Origin: Apostichopus japonicus
Taxonomy: Eukaryota > Echinodermata > Holothuroidea > Aspidochirotida > Stichopodidae
DNA length: 64,000 nucleotides
Direction of reading: 5' to 3'
NCBI RefSeq assembly: GCF_037975245.1
Contig: NC_092575.1
Location: forward strand, 7,911,001-7,975,000
The notes under the pieces were generated by a model that was given only the letters and a program-made list of their open reading frames with translations, searched no databases and had not been told where the DNA came from. The position numbers and the translations under genes were made by a program. Below, one piece after another: positions 1-12,459 of this stretch. Each line of letters begins with the position of its first letter. Position 1 is the first letter of the stretch.

Positions 1-422
1 CAACAATGAAGGATTACTGTCATAAAAACTGTAATATAAATAGTTCATTATGTACTGCTGGTTTCGATGATACTGAGTCTTAACATAATTCCACATCATT
101 AATAGAAGTAATAATTCCTGACATTATTTGTCATAGCAGATTCCTGGCTGAACTTTGGTGATTCTATAATGTTAGCACATCATGCGAGCACTATATTGCA
201 CAACTATAAAATGATTAATTACAACCGTATCATTGTCCTTATGAATCTTAAATCGCATCTTGATCGTATTGGATAATCGAATTATGTACAGCATCAAAAA
301 CAGCCTGTCAGGACTTATATGAACCAGAGCGGATTTCTATGGAAGAGGGGCCTCCACTCAGCTTGTAAGCTAACTGAAATGTCCTGAGCTGGTTAAAGAC
401 TATATCAAGCCAATTAAATTAG
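1..422. other. Non-coding AT-rich sequence, nothing recognised
   Basis: No open frame of note, no splice-flanked exon and no repeat structure seen before the 46-bp array that begins at 423. Confidence 0.5.
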
Positions 423-560
423 TCAGTATTATGAACATAATATTAACATTAGAGTAAACCACATCACGTCAGTATTATGAACATAATATTAACATTAGAG
501 TAAACCACATCACGTCAGTATTATGAACATAATATTAACATTAGAGTAAACCACATCACG
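423..560. repeat. Three perfect tandem copies of a 46-bp unit
   Basis: Copies lie at 423-468, 469-514 and 515-560. Each begins TCAGTATTATGAACATAATA and ends CCACATCACG, and I see no mismatch among them. The unit contains short self-complementary AT stretches (TATTATGAACATAATA). Perfect identity suggests recent expansion, or an assembly-sensitive locus. A 10-G run (564-573) follows directly. Confidence 0.95.
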
Positions 561-573
561 AGAGGGGGGGGGG

Positions 574-1400
574 AGAGGATGGAACAGTTCTGTTTAAGCA
601 AGAGCTAGGCAATGTCTAATCCAGCAAACATTCAATGTCACAGTAACCATCCTGTTTTTCATTGTCACGCAACAAAGCTCCGAGAAATATGCTATGATGG
701 AAACAATCTGAAAATAGTGACGATCATTGCCAATGACAAAGTCAACTTATTCAAACAATTTCCAACCAGTTTTATATTTTCTTTCTTTCTCTCTATCAAA
801 ATAAAGGGAACTAATATTTCTTGAAGAGAGATTTTTAAGTTAGTAACGTAGGAGAAGTGCATGTTCATATTCATTACAAGCAGCTGCTAACTAGAGGAAG
901 CGACTATTGGAGTATCGCTTACCCCGATGAGCGATTAAATCAGCCATCGTTTCCTCCAGTAAACTAACTGTTTCCCTTCTTTGGTTGACGTGACCGTAAT
1001 TTTCACAAAGTCACGCACTGGCCAATCAGACAAATGTTGCAGTTAAAAACCAACGGCATCGGGACGTTGAACATTCTTGTAATTCCAGATGACCAATCTT
1101 TAGGTAGCTTTTATGACATGACATTTGTTAAGATGTAAACTCTCACAAAATTAGATTCATTTAATAGCCACACAAGTTAGTCTAATTTCACTTCCAATGA
1201 TGAAAAACAAAAAAGGTGCAAAGTTTGAACAATGGTGGTTCAAAATTGATCAGGTGCTTTTAATAACATGACCAGGAGAAGGTGGAATGCATGTGACATT
1301 TAGAATTGAGTAGAGCGATTCATTCATTCATTGGATACATTTAATGGTATTCATATTTGGATTCATTCCTATTTGGAGTAGTTTATTTTTATTATTAGCC
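574..1400. other. Non-coding stretch, nothing recognised
   Basis: AT-rich single-copy-looking DNA. Short open frames on both strands overlap each other, lack splice context and resemble no family I know. Confidence 0.4.
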
Positions 1401-1771
1401 CTGTAGACCATGGGTGGGCAACCTTTTTGAATGAATGGGCCAGATATAAGGAGTGAAAAATTGACTGGGCCGCACCTAACCATCGACTTGCTGTTGATTT
1501 CAAACCTTTGATTCCGAGGACTTTCAAGCAATAGGTGTGTGTACTTAATCTGTATTCACAAAAACATGATGTCAATACAGTACAGTCGATAATTAATGGG
1601 ATAATAGGCCTACCTGACTAGATCATTATTGCCGATAAATTCTATGCAGCTTGCTCGTTTTTGTGATTAATTTTTTTCCTTCTCCTTGAAACATCTCACG
1701 GGCCGCTAAAAAATCACTGGCAGGCCGCATGTGGCCTGCGGGCCGTAGGTTGCCCAACCCCAGCTGTAGAC
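1401..1771. mobile_element. Non-autonomous hAT-type DNA transposon with 8-bp target-site duplication
   Basis: The element spans 1409-1763 (355 bp) and is flanked by a perfect 8-bp direct repeat, CTGTAGAC (1401-1408 and 1764-1771), the usual hAT duplication length. Its left end starts CATGGGTGGGCAACCT. The reverse complement of the right end starts CTGGGGTTGGGCAACCT, so the termini are inverted copies with a few mismatches, close to the common hAT end CAGGGGTGGGCAACCT. Subterminal GGGCC/GGCCG-rich segments are also typical. At 355 bp it cannot encode a transposase, so mobilisation would need one supplied in trans. End divergence suggests it is no longer active. Strand is arbitrary. Confidence 0.88.
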
Positions 1772-4700
1772 ACATACTTTAAATCTTTTCCCAAATTTAA
1801 GCTTAATTGACTACTTTCATGTATCTACATGCCACCGTCAATCTTTCAAGATGACATGTATACCATTGTAATGTGTGAAAAAGATAAGGGTGGCTAACAT
1901 ACATACATTAATATACTCTTTGTCTGCACACAGTCAATGTAAAAATTAATGTAAAAATGATATTTTTAGACCAATTATAGGAGTAATTTATTATCTTGGC
2001 AGCAGGTACATGAGCAGCTGGTTTGCTTGTGAACTTTGAAGAAATTATGAAGGTTTTACTCAGCACCCTACCGTCCTTTACGGCTATCGGGTATTATGTG
2101 CTCCAATTGTGAAGAGAGTGCCCAGCATTACTTACATCCTTTGCTATATAAAAGCATCTGTCATTAAGCAAAACAACTTTTTTTTTTATCTTCAAAAATC
2201 TATAAACATTTTCACCAATATGAAAAATTAAAGTGTCATTGTTTAAGTATATACAAAAATTAAGAATGGAAGTGTTCACCTAGCAAGGTCATAAATTACA
2301 GATGTCATAATGAATAATAGTTAATGGAAATAATAAACATCCTTATTAAAACTTTCCTGATCGCAATGCACCAATTTATTTGTTAACCTAGACACAGGAA
2401 ATAGTCATTCATTTGGAGTAGAATATCCTACATATTAATTAACCCACATAGCTGGCAAATATGGTAGCTTCCCCCCAACTGAATAAAACCGCATCAGAAT
2501 TTATTGTCAGAGCTCTAAACAAGGTTAGAAAATAGTGAATGATTTGTTTAGCAGAGCGTCAGATAACCAGTTTCTGCCTCAAAATAATGCCCAAAACATG
2601 GCTGCTATTGTCAAACCAGAAATAACTTTCTATATAATTGCTTCCCCTCATATTTCACTATATATTTGGTACAGTATTCAAAAATAAGCGTGCATGCAGA
2701 TACACTACGTCCAATCAAACACTGACTCAGAATATAAAAGAATGCTATTCACTTGTATTTCAAATGAAATTAAAGCTAGTGCGAGAACAGTGTCAAGCAA
2801 AATAATGAAGTGGAAAATACTTTCATATCCAATGAACCATACTGCTTTAGAAAAAGTAGAAAAACCCTTCCCCCAACATTTTTTAAATTAACCCATCATT
2901 AACACAACATAGACAGCCAAGGCAATACAAAAGAGAAATACAAACGAGAAAAGGAGGTCATGTACTACCAAATACCTAACTTCTATCAGCCTATTACTCT
3001 GTTACCAATACAATATCATTAAATGTGATTACTTTGAACAGCGAATGACAAGTTTCCATTTGGTTGAATATTAAAATGCATTTCATGTGTTTTTTTTTTT
3101 CATTATAAGTTGACTCGACAAACAGCCACTCTCTCACAAGACAAACTAATGTAATTATGTTTTTGTTAGTTCTCTAGTATTGACATTTTGGGTTCTTGTC
3201 AACAAGCTGCACATAAAACATAACTAGGGTATATAGCTCCCATAACATATCTATTGTAATATCATGTCCACATTTTTTTTAATATATATATTTATATCTT
3301 GGCTGTCAGAATGTGTTATATTGACCTATTTTTTCTCCTCGCCCTATGTATGACTCAACTGACTTTTCTCGGTTTTCTATTTCATCTCCATCTCATTTTT
3401 TTCAATCTCCTCTCCCCCCCCCCCCCCTTTTTTCTTTTTTCTCCCAGGTATTCCTTATGCTTTAACTACCATTCAAATCCTTAATTAAATTCTGGCTCGG
3501 AGGAGAGTGCAAACACCCAGCTCAACTGGTCATGATATCGTCTCTGACACCAACTGACCACAGAAAACTCTACAAATCCGGAAATTATATCTACTCGGTA
3601 CTAGAGCAAAAGCTGCATTTTGCAGCACACGGTATACTGTGCCATGTGACAGTGCACAAAACTTATACATATTTTGGGATTATTCAGTGGAAAATCAAGA
3701 AGATGAGGAAAGAGTACAAATTGCAAAGTGTTTTTTTTTTCCTTCAATTTTCAACTGAATGACTGATACAAAAGAAGAATAACGTCTGTTTAAGCCATGT
3801 AATCAACTTTAAATTGTTAACGATTTATATTAGCACTAATAATACACAAGATTAAGACAGATTTTATTTCATACTAAGATTTCTCATCTAAACTATGGAT
3901 TTTAGAACAGAATACTGTACATCTTTTGGTCTCCCATGAACGAAGCAGTTTTACGTTTCAGGACAATGCTTGTTACACAAACCGAAAGAAACTCTGCTGA
4001 TATGAAACGGGAAGTGTTTGCAAGTTAGATATTGGCAAGTACAATAGTTAGGGTGTATAGTCAATAAAACCTAACCGTGCAGATTTAATTTTTATGAACA
4101 TTTTCATATTCATTAGCGTGGGATGATTTACAGCTTGGTGATGAACCGGTTAACGGACAAGTCCTGCTGGGTAAACTGCAAACATCACACTAAGGGAACT
4201 AACATACAATAACAATGGCACTAGTTAATGGCTATGCAAATTTCTACTGCAATATGGTTTCATTGAAATTCATACTCTCCAACAACCATTTTACAAAAAC
4301 GAACAAATTCGATGGAGACTTATGGAAAATAGTTGTGCACTTTTTGCCCAAGCACCGCAATACTAACAACAGGTCTTCTGTTTTGTAAGATACAAGCTCA
4401 GTGCCAGCCACATAATATATATAAGAGTATTACCAAACAATTTTGTTGGTTACTTACTAAGTTTATTCTCAGTGTATTAGTTTAAGTGTGCTGTAAATGG
4501 TAACTGCTGTTTCACTCAAAATAAATGTGTCTGTCAGCATTAAGTATGAGACTTTTTTTAGCTCTGCAGGCCTCCAAATACTCTCATGGTGAATTACACA
4601 TAAACCAAAGCCTAGTTTTATATCAGGGTGGAGTCTGTGGTTTGGCTGCTTAACTGATACAGGTATTATTGCCTGCCAATTTGGCCTGATTTTTTTTTAG

Positions 4701-7700
4701 AGGACATTAACAGAGAAATTACAAGCATTGGGATCTGGAACAAATGCCTTTATAATAAACTTTGTGAACCAAATAGGAGGTTGAATACGGTAGCTATAGC
4801 AACTGGAGTGAATCATAACAGTATGTCTATATACACAATAGCAATAATTTAATACGGTCATTATGTACAGTAACTCAAGTTTAACCTTGTAAATTGAAAT
4901 ATGCATTGTTACTACCAAAACTTTGGGGGAACCTGATGAGGAGTGTAATGGCTATGTATATATCTTAAATACTGAAATGCATTCAGAAGATTTAAATAAG
5001 TTTTTCCAAGCATGTACAGTACACGGACATGATTTAAAAGAAAATTCAGTTTTGCACAATCTACTCTGAGATTTTCTGATGATTTTCGTACTTGAACATT
5101 CGGATATCTACCCTGTTAAATTCTTACAGACCTGTTTTAAAACTGTGCGAATGACCAACTACGACCTTCTCGACCCACATATATACTCTGGGAGATTTTG
5201 CGGCTATTTCTGGTGTTTAAGTGTACACTTGGGCGCAATGGCATTTAACGGTCTGCTCCTGATGTATATACACCCTGGCCTTCTGGCACTGTACCAGGTC
5301 GTGCACTTTCCAAAATTTCTAGAAATCAATACTGACGACTGAAGACTGAATGGTTAAGTATTACTTGGTGGGTTTCCGTTGAGAATAAATACGACGCATG
5401 GAAAAAATAACAACTATAACTAGAAAAAATGAAATTGCCCATCGTTGCTCATTGTCATCGAATATAAGAATTTACTTTGGACTATTACTGGTCTGAACTG
5501 GAATGTTGGAGGTACGTTCTGACTCGGATTGCAAAACTTGAAGAAGAGTGTTTTGTTTCAGGACCATCATGGTATGGAAATGAATGAATATTTAAGGATC
5601 TGACCATATCAAAGAATAGTAGCACAAAGACATCTCTCTCAATACAGCATAGGATTTCCTACTGAGTTAAATTACTAAAAGCCTATATATACTGCACTGA
5701 TGATGCACAGTACTCCCATATGTACTTCAGTGCATACCTAAACCTATACCTAACTCTCCTGATAAGAATACATGTAAAGTACTTGTAGCATATAATAATG
5801 CCATCATTATATTAAACCTACAGCAGGTCTTAATCTCAATCACAGATCCAACATGTGTGTCTTTGGTAGGACAAACTAGCTCATCACCAGATCCTTCACC
5901 AGATCTGAGGGCTATGATTATACCCACGAACTGAGTCAAAACTCAGAATAACCCTGCACCAGATTTCTTTTGGTATTAATCAACAGAAAGTTTCCTTATG
6001 TTGTTCAGGAAACTAATGATGCTATAGGCCAATTATTGTATAGTAATCAAGGCAGATTTAAAACAAGGATTCCTGCTTCCTGAAATGACCATTACTTAAG
6101 TAATTCTTCATCAATATACAACACTCCCCCCATCAGCCCCCCCCCCCATTTTTGATGGTTTGGCCTGTTTCCTTCCTGTGTTTACTGTAGTCAAATTCTC
6201 ACTTCCCAGTTTTAACAAACTTGCTAAGCAAAGAGAAAAACATCGTTCCGTTATCGAGTAACTGTATCCATAGATCGTCAAATGATGATAAGTTTGTAAG
6301 ATGCCAGCATAATTATGCTACAGATTACACACAACAACCGGGTATTGCTGGCCGTAAACGTGCCATTTACATAATCTGAAAGATTTTATGTTCAGTTTCT
6401 CTGATAATTTTTGATATTGACATCATGCATTAGTCATCATCTTACTGTACGTATGACTTTAGTTTGATTACCTTTCATCTTTTACAAATCTACAACCATG
6501 CAGATATCTACTATAACTACTGTAAAATCTTGAATAAAAGATAACCCCATACATGCTTCCTAATGAATTCTTTACTACGTTCTATAGATAGATTATGCCA
6601 AAGCACTATATGTAACTTGAAACATAATATATTCTTATTGACATTTATATTTAAAATTCCAGTTAGTTGGGTAAAGCAATTTGCAGACTTTTCAATTTTG
6701 TTTTCAACCCATAGTTGTCAATTATTGCTATTATATTCTTTTCTTTACATGTTTTTAAGATTATCTTCTTGGAGGGGCAAAGGAGGAGAGAAGCAGAAGA
6801 GAGTATGGGTGGGGGGGGGGAGGGGCAGGGAGCTTGAGAGATTGATCCACCTTACACTCTTAATTACACAACTCACACCATCATGATATTATGGGACAAA
6901 CATTAGCCTCTGCACTGTAATGGAATGACAAGAAGGTTTGCAATCAAATCCTTAGCTATTTTATCCAGTTAGTCAGTCTCTGCCATCTTTGAATCTTTCA
7001 TTCACTTAAAATGCTGATTGACAAATAAAAGTCACGGCAACATCTAAATTGTTTCACTCAAGCCACATTAAAGTCTCAATACGTGTTTGCTGATGAATTT
7101 TGGAAATCAGACTTTCGCAATAGATTCAAAGTTTTAATTCTAAATGCACTCTTAGGTAGGTGGGTTCAATGGAGAATAGCTGTCGCAATCGAAATAAATT
7201 TATTTTCTGTTGCCCTTATGGCGCTAATGATTTACTGTAAAATCACTGCGAACGCCCATGTCAGCATGTTCATTACACAAATGTAAACAAAATAGTCTAC
7301 ACATGCAGCCCGATCAAGATTTTAATATTTTTAATATTTTTACAATTCCACAGAGGAAACGTCTGAAAACACTTGCTTATTCATTGCAATGGAAGGAAAT
7401 GACACAATTTCGCAAGCCACATCGGTAAGACCGAGATAAAGATACAAGAGCAGGGACCTAAGACAGGCTAGCTACAAAAATAAAATGATCCTAGGCCTAA
7501 CGGTCGTAAACAAAAAAATAGAGATTTGATTGGCAAATGATCTGTTGGGCGGGGCTTGCAAAAATTTGATTGAAGTTTGTAGAATCTACAGACTGTCACA
7601 CTCGTTAATAAATATGGCAAATTTTATTCAGCTCAAAATTTTTAAAATAAAAATAATGAATATTGATATGAAAATTGCATAGAATGGTGCCATTTTCACT

Positions 7701-7882
7701 GAACTTTTAGTGCAGGAAGCTGGAAAGGTCAAAGTTTAAATCTGGCAAACACGTACTGAGACTTTTTAGCACTGATGTACTACTGATGGAGCTGCATACT
7801 GCATACCTACAGTACCTACACTGCGTATCCACCATGCTATCTATAGATACAGCTGTATGCTATTGCCTTGGCGACATATATT
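1772..7882. other. Long non-coding stretch with homopolymer tracts only
   Basis: About 6 kb without a supportable gene. Open frames are under 110 codons, low in complexity, and lack good splice sites at their edges. A C14 tract (3414-3427), a C11 tract (6137-6147) and a G10 tract (6811-6820) interrupt it. CTTTTTTCTCCCAG at about 3437-3450 looks like a 3' splice site but no sustained frame follows. Confidence 0.4.
3414..3427. repeat. Poly(C) tract, C14
   Basis: Fourteen C in a row inside a longer pyrimidine stretch of C and T runs. One of about nineteen such tracts in the window. Confidence 0.95.
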
Positions 7883-7886
7883 CTCT

Positions 7887-8119
7887 TTAACTCTTTTCCA
7901 GGCCCACGGGTTATTTACTCCACGACATTGCTAAGTTGAATATAACCGCAGGGATCCTATTTTTCAAGATGAATGTGAACACGATAGTTATCTGCTTTAA
8001 CAAAGAAACCTCTTTTAACTCCCCTTTTTCATTTTGCACATTATTTGGCAAATCACAAGATCATTACTCCCCTCGACGACTGGAAGGCCCGACATAGGTC
8101 AAGATATTCCGAGAGTTAA
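7887..8119. mobile_element. Possible TTAA-flanked MITE relic
   Basis: CTCTTTAACTCT (7883-7894) and its exact reverse complement AGAGTTAAAGAG (8112-8123) bracket about 220 bp and each contains TTAA. If TTAA is the target duplication, the element would be 7891-8115. Only the first CTCT of each end then matches, so support rests mainly on the TTAA boxes and on AGGCCC words near both ends. PiggyBac/Kolobok-type MITEs use TTAA, but this case could be chance. Confidence 0.3.
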
Positions 8120-8123
8120 AGAG

Positions 8124-10187
8124 CTGCCTGCTTCATGTACAGATTAGAGATAAATCAACAATCTGTTACTTTATGATTTTAGAGCAGTAGCAGCTTCGTG
8201 GTATATCATGTGTGTGTCGGGAGGAGGGGGGGGGGAGGTTGGGGGAGGTGCTGTCAAATAGCTTGGGGCTTAATAAAGCCCTCTCACTGACCGTCATTCA
8301 AATAACAGTATAAGCCCACTTTCAATTTGCATTAGCAACTGGTAAAAAAACTATTCAGATGGGAGAACTGTGGATAAACGTATAATTAAAGGGGGAAAAA
8401 AAGCAGCCCCAATGGACCAACCACATACGCTTTTACATTTTACTTCTCATTACCGATTTTTACTGACTTCAACATACTGTAGCCAGTCTTCTATGGTCAC
8501 AGCTGAAGAATTAGCTGTGGTTGTAATTAGGTTGTAACTATTCTGTAATTAACCTTAAATTCCAAATGACCAATCAGACCTGATGAATGATGTTATGGTA
8601 TAAGGTATTAAGCTACATACATTCCAAAACAGACCATAAATTTTCTATACCTTGATAATATACCGATCGATCAACAAGAATCAACGCAATTTCACTTTAT
8701 ATCTCTCCATTTTCTCATATTTCTTCTATAGTGAATTTGAGTAAAGCTTAAAACCCATCAACAGATAATTAAATCATAAAAGAAAGAATCGTTTATGTTC
8801 CATGGACTTTATGTGTCCTTGCTTAAAATCATTGTTAACAGCCCCATCCAATGTAAGTGAACCCTGATCAAACGTACTTCCTACAGTATACAAGTCGAGA
8901 GTGATGATCTGTACTTTCAGGATAGGGAGGACTTCTGCTTCTAATCTTATTCACGAGGATCATTATTAAGATGGAGTAATAGTTTTTTTGTTGGTTAGAT
9001 CTATTTGGCTGCACTAAAACTGAAAATTTCCAAAGATAATTTTTTTTAATTTTTTATTAAATACTGGGCATCTTAGAATGTATCAGGAGTTGTAGGGCAG
9101 TCATACTATTTGTGCAGCCCCATATATCGTATGCTAACTGTCTATTTCAAATATTAATATTTCCTATAATAGGGCACAATTAATAGAATTGGGGATGGTT
9201 ATACTTATCATAAGTAACAATTACCTTTATTTTTATCCATACAAAACAAAAGAAGAGATCTCACACCACAGTCATCTGAATATTTTACAATTATTGCCAA
9301 ATTATGGGTTAAAGTGGTCTCCCTTTAAGCCTACGATTATCCCCTTTTTTTTCTGAAGTAAGTGAAAATAATACAAGTTGCCCGGAAAAAACATTAAATA
9401 AGAGACGAAACGTAAAGGAAATCCTGAACGTGAATACGTGGTTATGTGACCGAGTCCAGGAACTAGATGGCCCTATCCTAAGGGGGAGAGAGGACCTTAC
9501 AGGTACATGTAAGCCTTGAATACAATACAGATAATCAAATGGGAGCATGAAATTACAGGCAAAATCACAATGTGGATAGAAATGAGAAAGAATTAACTAT
9601 TCCAGATGCTATGGATTGAGGGAAGAATTCCATCTAGGATAATTATCTGCAGATATCAGTAGATGGTTCGAGTCAGCTTTAATCATTAAATTGTATGAAA
9701 ATCAAGCTAATAATTGTTGAAGGGGCAAAAAAAGCACTTATAATTCCATCTGTCATTCTTAAAAGAAAACACATACCTTACATTCAAACATTACACATCC
9801 TAAAACACCTGGTAACATATCTTTGCTTGTTACAATGCAAATTGTGAAGTTAAACATTGAAAATAGTCCTCTTTTCAACTCATACGTGTGTAACATTATG
9901 TCCTTGGCCAACAAGATCACCCGGTATAACGGATTTATCCAGATGGCAACCTAATTCAAGGGCTAATGTGGCAGCTTAGGATTATTATCTTTTGTCCAAG
10001 AATGACAATAAAGCCCTCGACATGTTTTCTTTTCCAAAGCATTGGTATAAACAACAATGAGAAAACGTGAACCAGAAATAGAACATTGGTGTCACAGACT
10101 AATGTCTTCACGTACTAAGGAAGTCATAATTTACAGCAAAATTTAGTACTGAATACTTGAGAGACTGCCTACAACACACATATACAG
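8124..10187. other. Non-coding stretch, nothing recognised
   Basis: AT-rich DNA with a G10 tract at 8226-8235 in a purine-rich patch. A short palindrome, CACAGCT...AGCTGTG, lies near 8499-8521. No exon or element ends found. Confidence 0.35.
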
Positions 10188-10200
10188 TACACACACACAC
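10188..10200. repeat. Short (AC)n microsatellite
   Basis: About six and a half AC dinucleotides directly before the degenerate ~70-bp array. Confidence 0.8.
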
Positions 10201-10204
10201 GATA

Positions 10205-10660
10205 TGAGACCTCATTGCCTACCAGTATGATAGATACAGATGCTCAGTCCTAAGTCTGCTTTCAATGCATGCAGTATTAGACCACATTGCCTTCTTTAGC
10301 ATACCCTATAGATTAGAGGAACCATTCTGTTCTCAACACATTAAGTATGACAGACCTATCTATATAATAACCCATTCATCATACACCAGTCTGCTCACCA
10401 ATTCCATTGGTGGACCTCATTACCTACCTATAGCATATATCTTATTGAGCAGAGCCTAGTCTATTCCCAACACATATTAATACATCAGACCTATCCATAT
10501 CATATATATCCAATTGTTCAGTGACCCAGCTTGCTCACAATTCATACTGTTAGGACCCACAGCCTATACCTATAGCATACATCTCATTGATCCATCAGAC
10601 CACTGTCTGCTCTCCATACATTCTGCTTTCAGTATATACATTCAGTTTGGTGGACATCAT
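10205..10660. repeat. Degenerate tandem repeat, unit about 70 bp, 6-7 copies
   Basis: A recurring pattern of GTCTGCTC(A)CAA...CATACTGT..AGACCTCATTGCCTACC..ATAGCATATATC is visible. The GTCTGCT-like anchor recurs near 10254, 10328, 10390, 10460, 10528 and 10606, i.e. every 62-78 bp. Copies are strongly diverged, so this is an old array. No coding frame runs through it. Confidence 0.6.
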
Positions 10661-10764
10661 GTAGTCTAGCAATTTGACAGTACACAAAGCCTCCCATCCA
10701 AACTTTTGCTGTTCAAATGTATGGTTAGGACCTCTAAATGTGTGAATTATTTAGAACTATCATA

Positions 10765-10840
10765 GAGAGATGTGTAAACACCATGACAACTCAACCTTAG
10801 CTTAGTAACTCATTTCTGCATGGTATATACTAAGCTAACA
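10765..10840 (+). repeat. Dispersed repeat, copy 1 of 3
   Basis: Conserved core: GAGAGATGTGTAAACACC, then CATGACAACT, AGTAACTCATTTCTGCAT and TACTAAGC. The same order of blocks recurs at 11017-11090 and 12380-12447. A second conserved block (GATGCATGTCT...GTCTGCCTAT) lies about 30 bp downstream and also recurs. Confidence 0.5.
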
Positions 10841-11016
10841 TATATTGTAGCACATTCAATATTGAATGATGCATGTCTCCAGGTCTGCCTATACCATTGA
10901 AGTAAGTATAATTAGTACCGCAGGGCATTTAATCTGCCTTCAACACATACTAACAATTGAGTAAAGAAGACTTATCATTCTGGGATCTCTTAATCATGAT
11001 GAAATTTCCAGTAATG

Positions 11017-11090
11017 GAGAGATGTAAATCACCCCGAAGGCTATAAACTAAATTGATAACTCTTTCCTGCATTTTTTGCTAAGAAAGCAT
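11017..11090 (+). repeat. Dispersed repeat, copy 2 of 3
   Basis: Blocks GAGAGATGTAAATCACC, CTAAATTGATAACTCTTTCC, TGCAT and GCTAAG match copies 1 and 3. The start is about 252 bp after copy 1, so these two may be units of a decayed ~250-bp tandem repeat. The GTCTGTCTAT block follows at about 11133-11142. Confidence 0.5.
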
Positions 11091-12379
11091 ATAAATGTTT
11101 CACGCTAGCATTAAATAAATGAATGTATTCCAAGTCTGTCTATATAATTAACATTGACCCTTAGGATTGAACACCTCATTACTGTGGTCATTTGTTTACT
11201 GTGATGAACAGCTAAAGAGATAACCTTGATATACATTAATGCAGCATTGATACAAAATTTCCTTTTTGGAGAAGCACACCCCAAGTACAGACACTCACAA
11301 CTAGGCCTATAGGCAAAAACATAAAACACATCTTTGAATAAAAAAAGTACCACAAATTCCATAATTGCTCCTCAAGAGAACCAAAATTTCTTCCAATACT
11401 ACAGCTGACTGAATTTGTTAGAAAACAAGTAATTCATAACATCAATTGCAAGGTACATTTCCTTTACAGAGATTTCATGCTAAAAAATAGTCGACGATGC
11501 TTTTCCAAATTTCCCATGTTCTGATTGGCTAATAGTCCCTTACCAATTATTCGCACACATTCTTGCATCTGTAGTGCTCAACGAACACAAAGTATGTTGT
11601 TTAACAACAACTAGGTCTACTTGTAAGTTACTTTCCCATGTGTTGATATAGTGAAGTTTGTGCATAGGCTATCATATGTGCGCACTCAAATATCATAACA
11701 TTAGGCCTTGTTGACACACATTTCAAAAAGGGATCATGGCAGAAGTTGTAGTTGAATTGTTTCTAAGAATATTAGCAAAACTATATCAGGGAGTTTCTAT
11801 ACCATACAGTAATAATGCATTACATACATGGTAACTAGTTTACGGCAAAATTTCCTGCATCGGAATTTGATAGTAATATTGTTGTTGCATATTGGTTACA
11901 GGTTTCAACATTTTGGGGTTTTTTTTCATGCATATTGTAGACCTATCACTACAGGTTTCCGTTGCGCCCAAGACAATGTGTTGTGAAGGGTCATTATAGC
12001 TAATTACTGTACATGTGTTCCTGTACAGGTATTTTTAAGTGCATGCATGTTTTGATGGAAGACTGCAGGGACGCAAGTTTTACTGAGCAGACGCAAACAA
12101 TTTTTAAGACGTTGCGTCTCTTTTAAAATCCTATTAACAACACTGTAAGTGGATTGTTAAAACTCTGTAACATCGCATGTTGTTTTCATCATTACATAGA
12201 TAACACATAAATGTTGCAGAACCAGTACTATAGATGAATCTCTTCCCATGCATGTCTGCCTATGGCAGTATTTGATATTTACATATTGTACCACACATAG
12301 TATACTACTACTCTCAATACCAAAACTGACTAGGACAAAACCTCACTAGACTTGTATCTTATAATTGTTTCCAGCATAT

Positions 12380-12447
12380 GGACAGATATAAATCACCCTG
12401 ACAACTAAAACTAAATTGATGACTCTCTACTGCATGCTTTACTAATA
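12380..12447 (+). repeat. Dispersed repeat, copy 3 of 3
   Basis: Blocks GACAGATATAAATCACC, TGACAACTAAAACTAAATTG, GACTCTCTACTGCATG and TTTACTAA match the other two copies. GCATGTCTGCCTAT lies upstream at about 12250-12263 here. The copy is separated from copy 2 by about 1.3 kb of unrelated sequence, suggesting dispersal or an interrupted array. Confidence 0.45.
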
Positions 12448-12459
12448 CTTAGAATTTGA

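Noticed and set aside
9655-9680. GGTTCGAGTC, resembling a tRNA B box
   Set aside because: No A box at a suitable distance and no cloverleaf stems can be formed.
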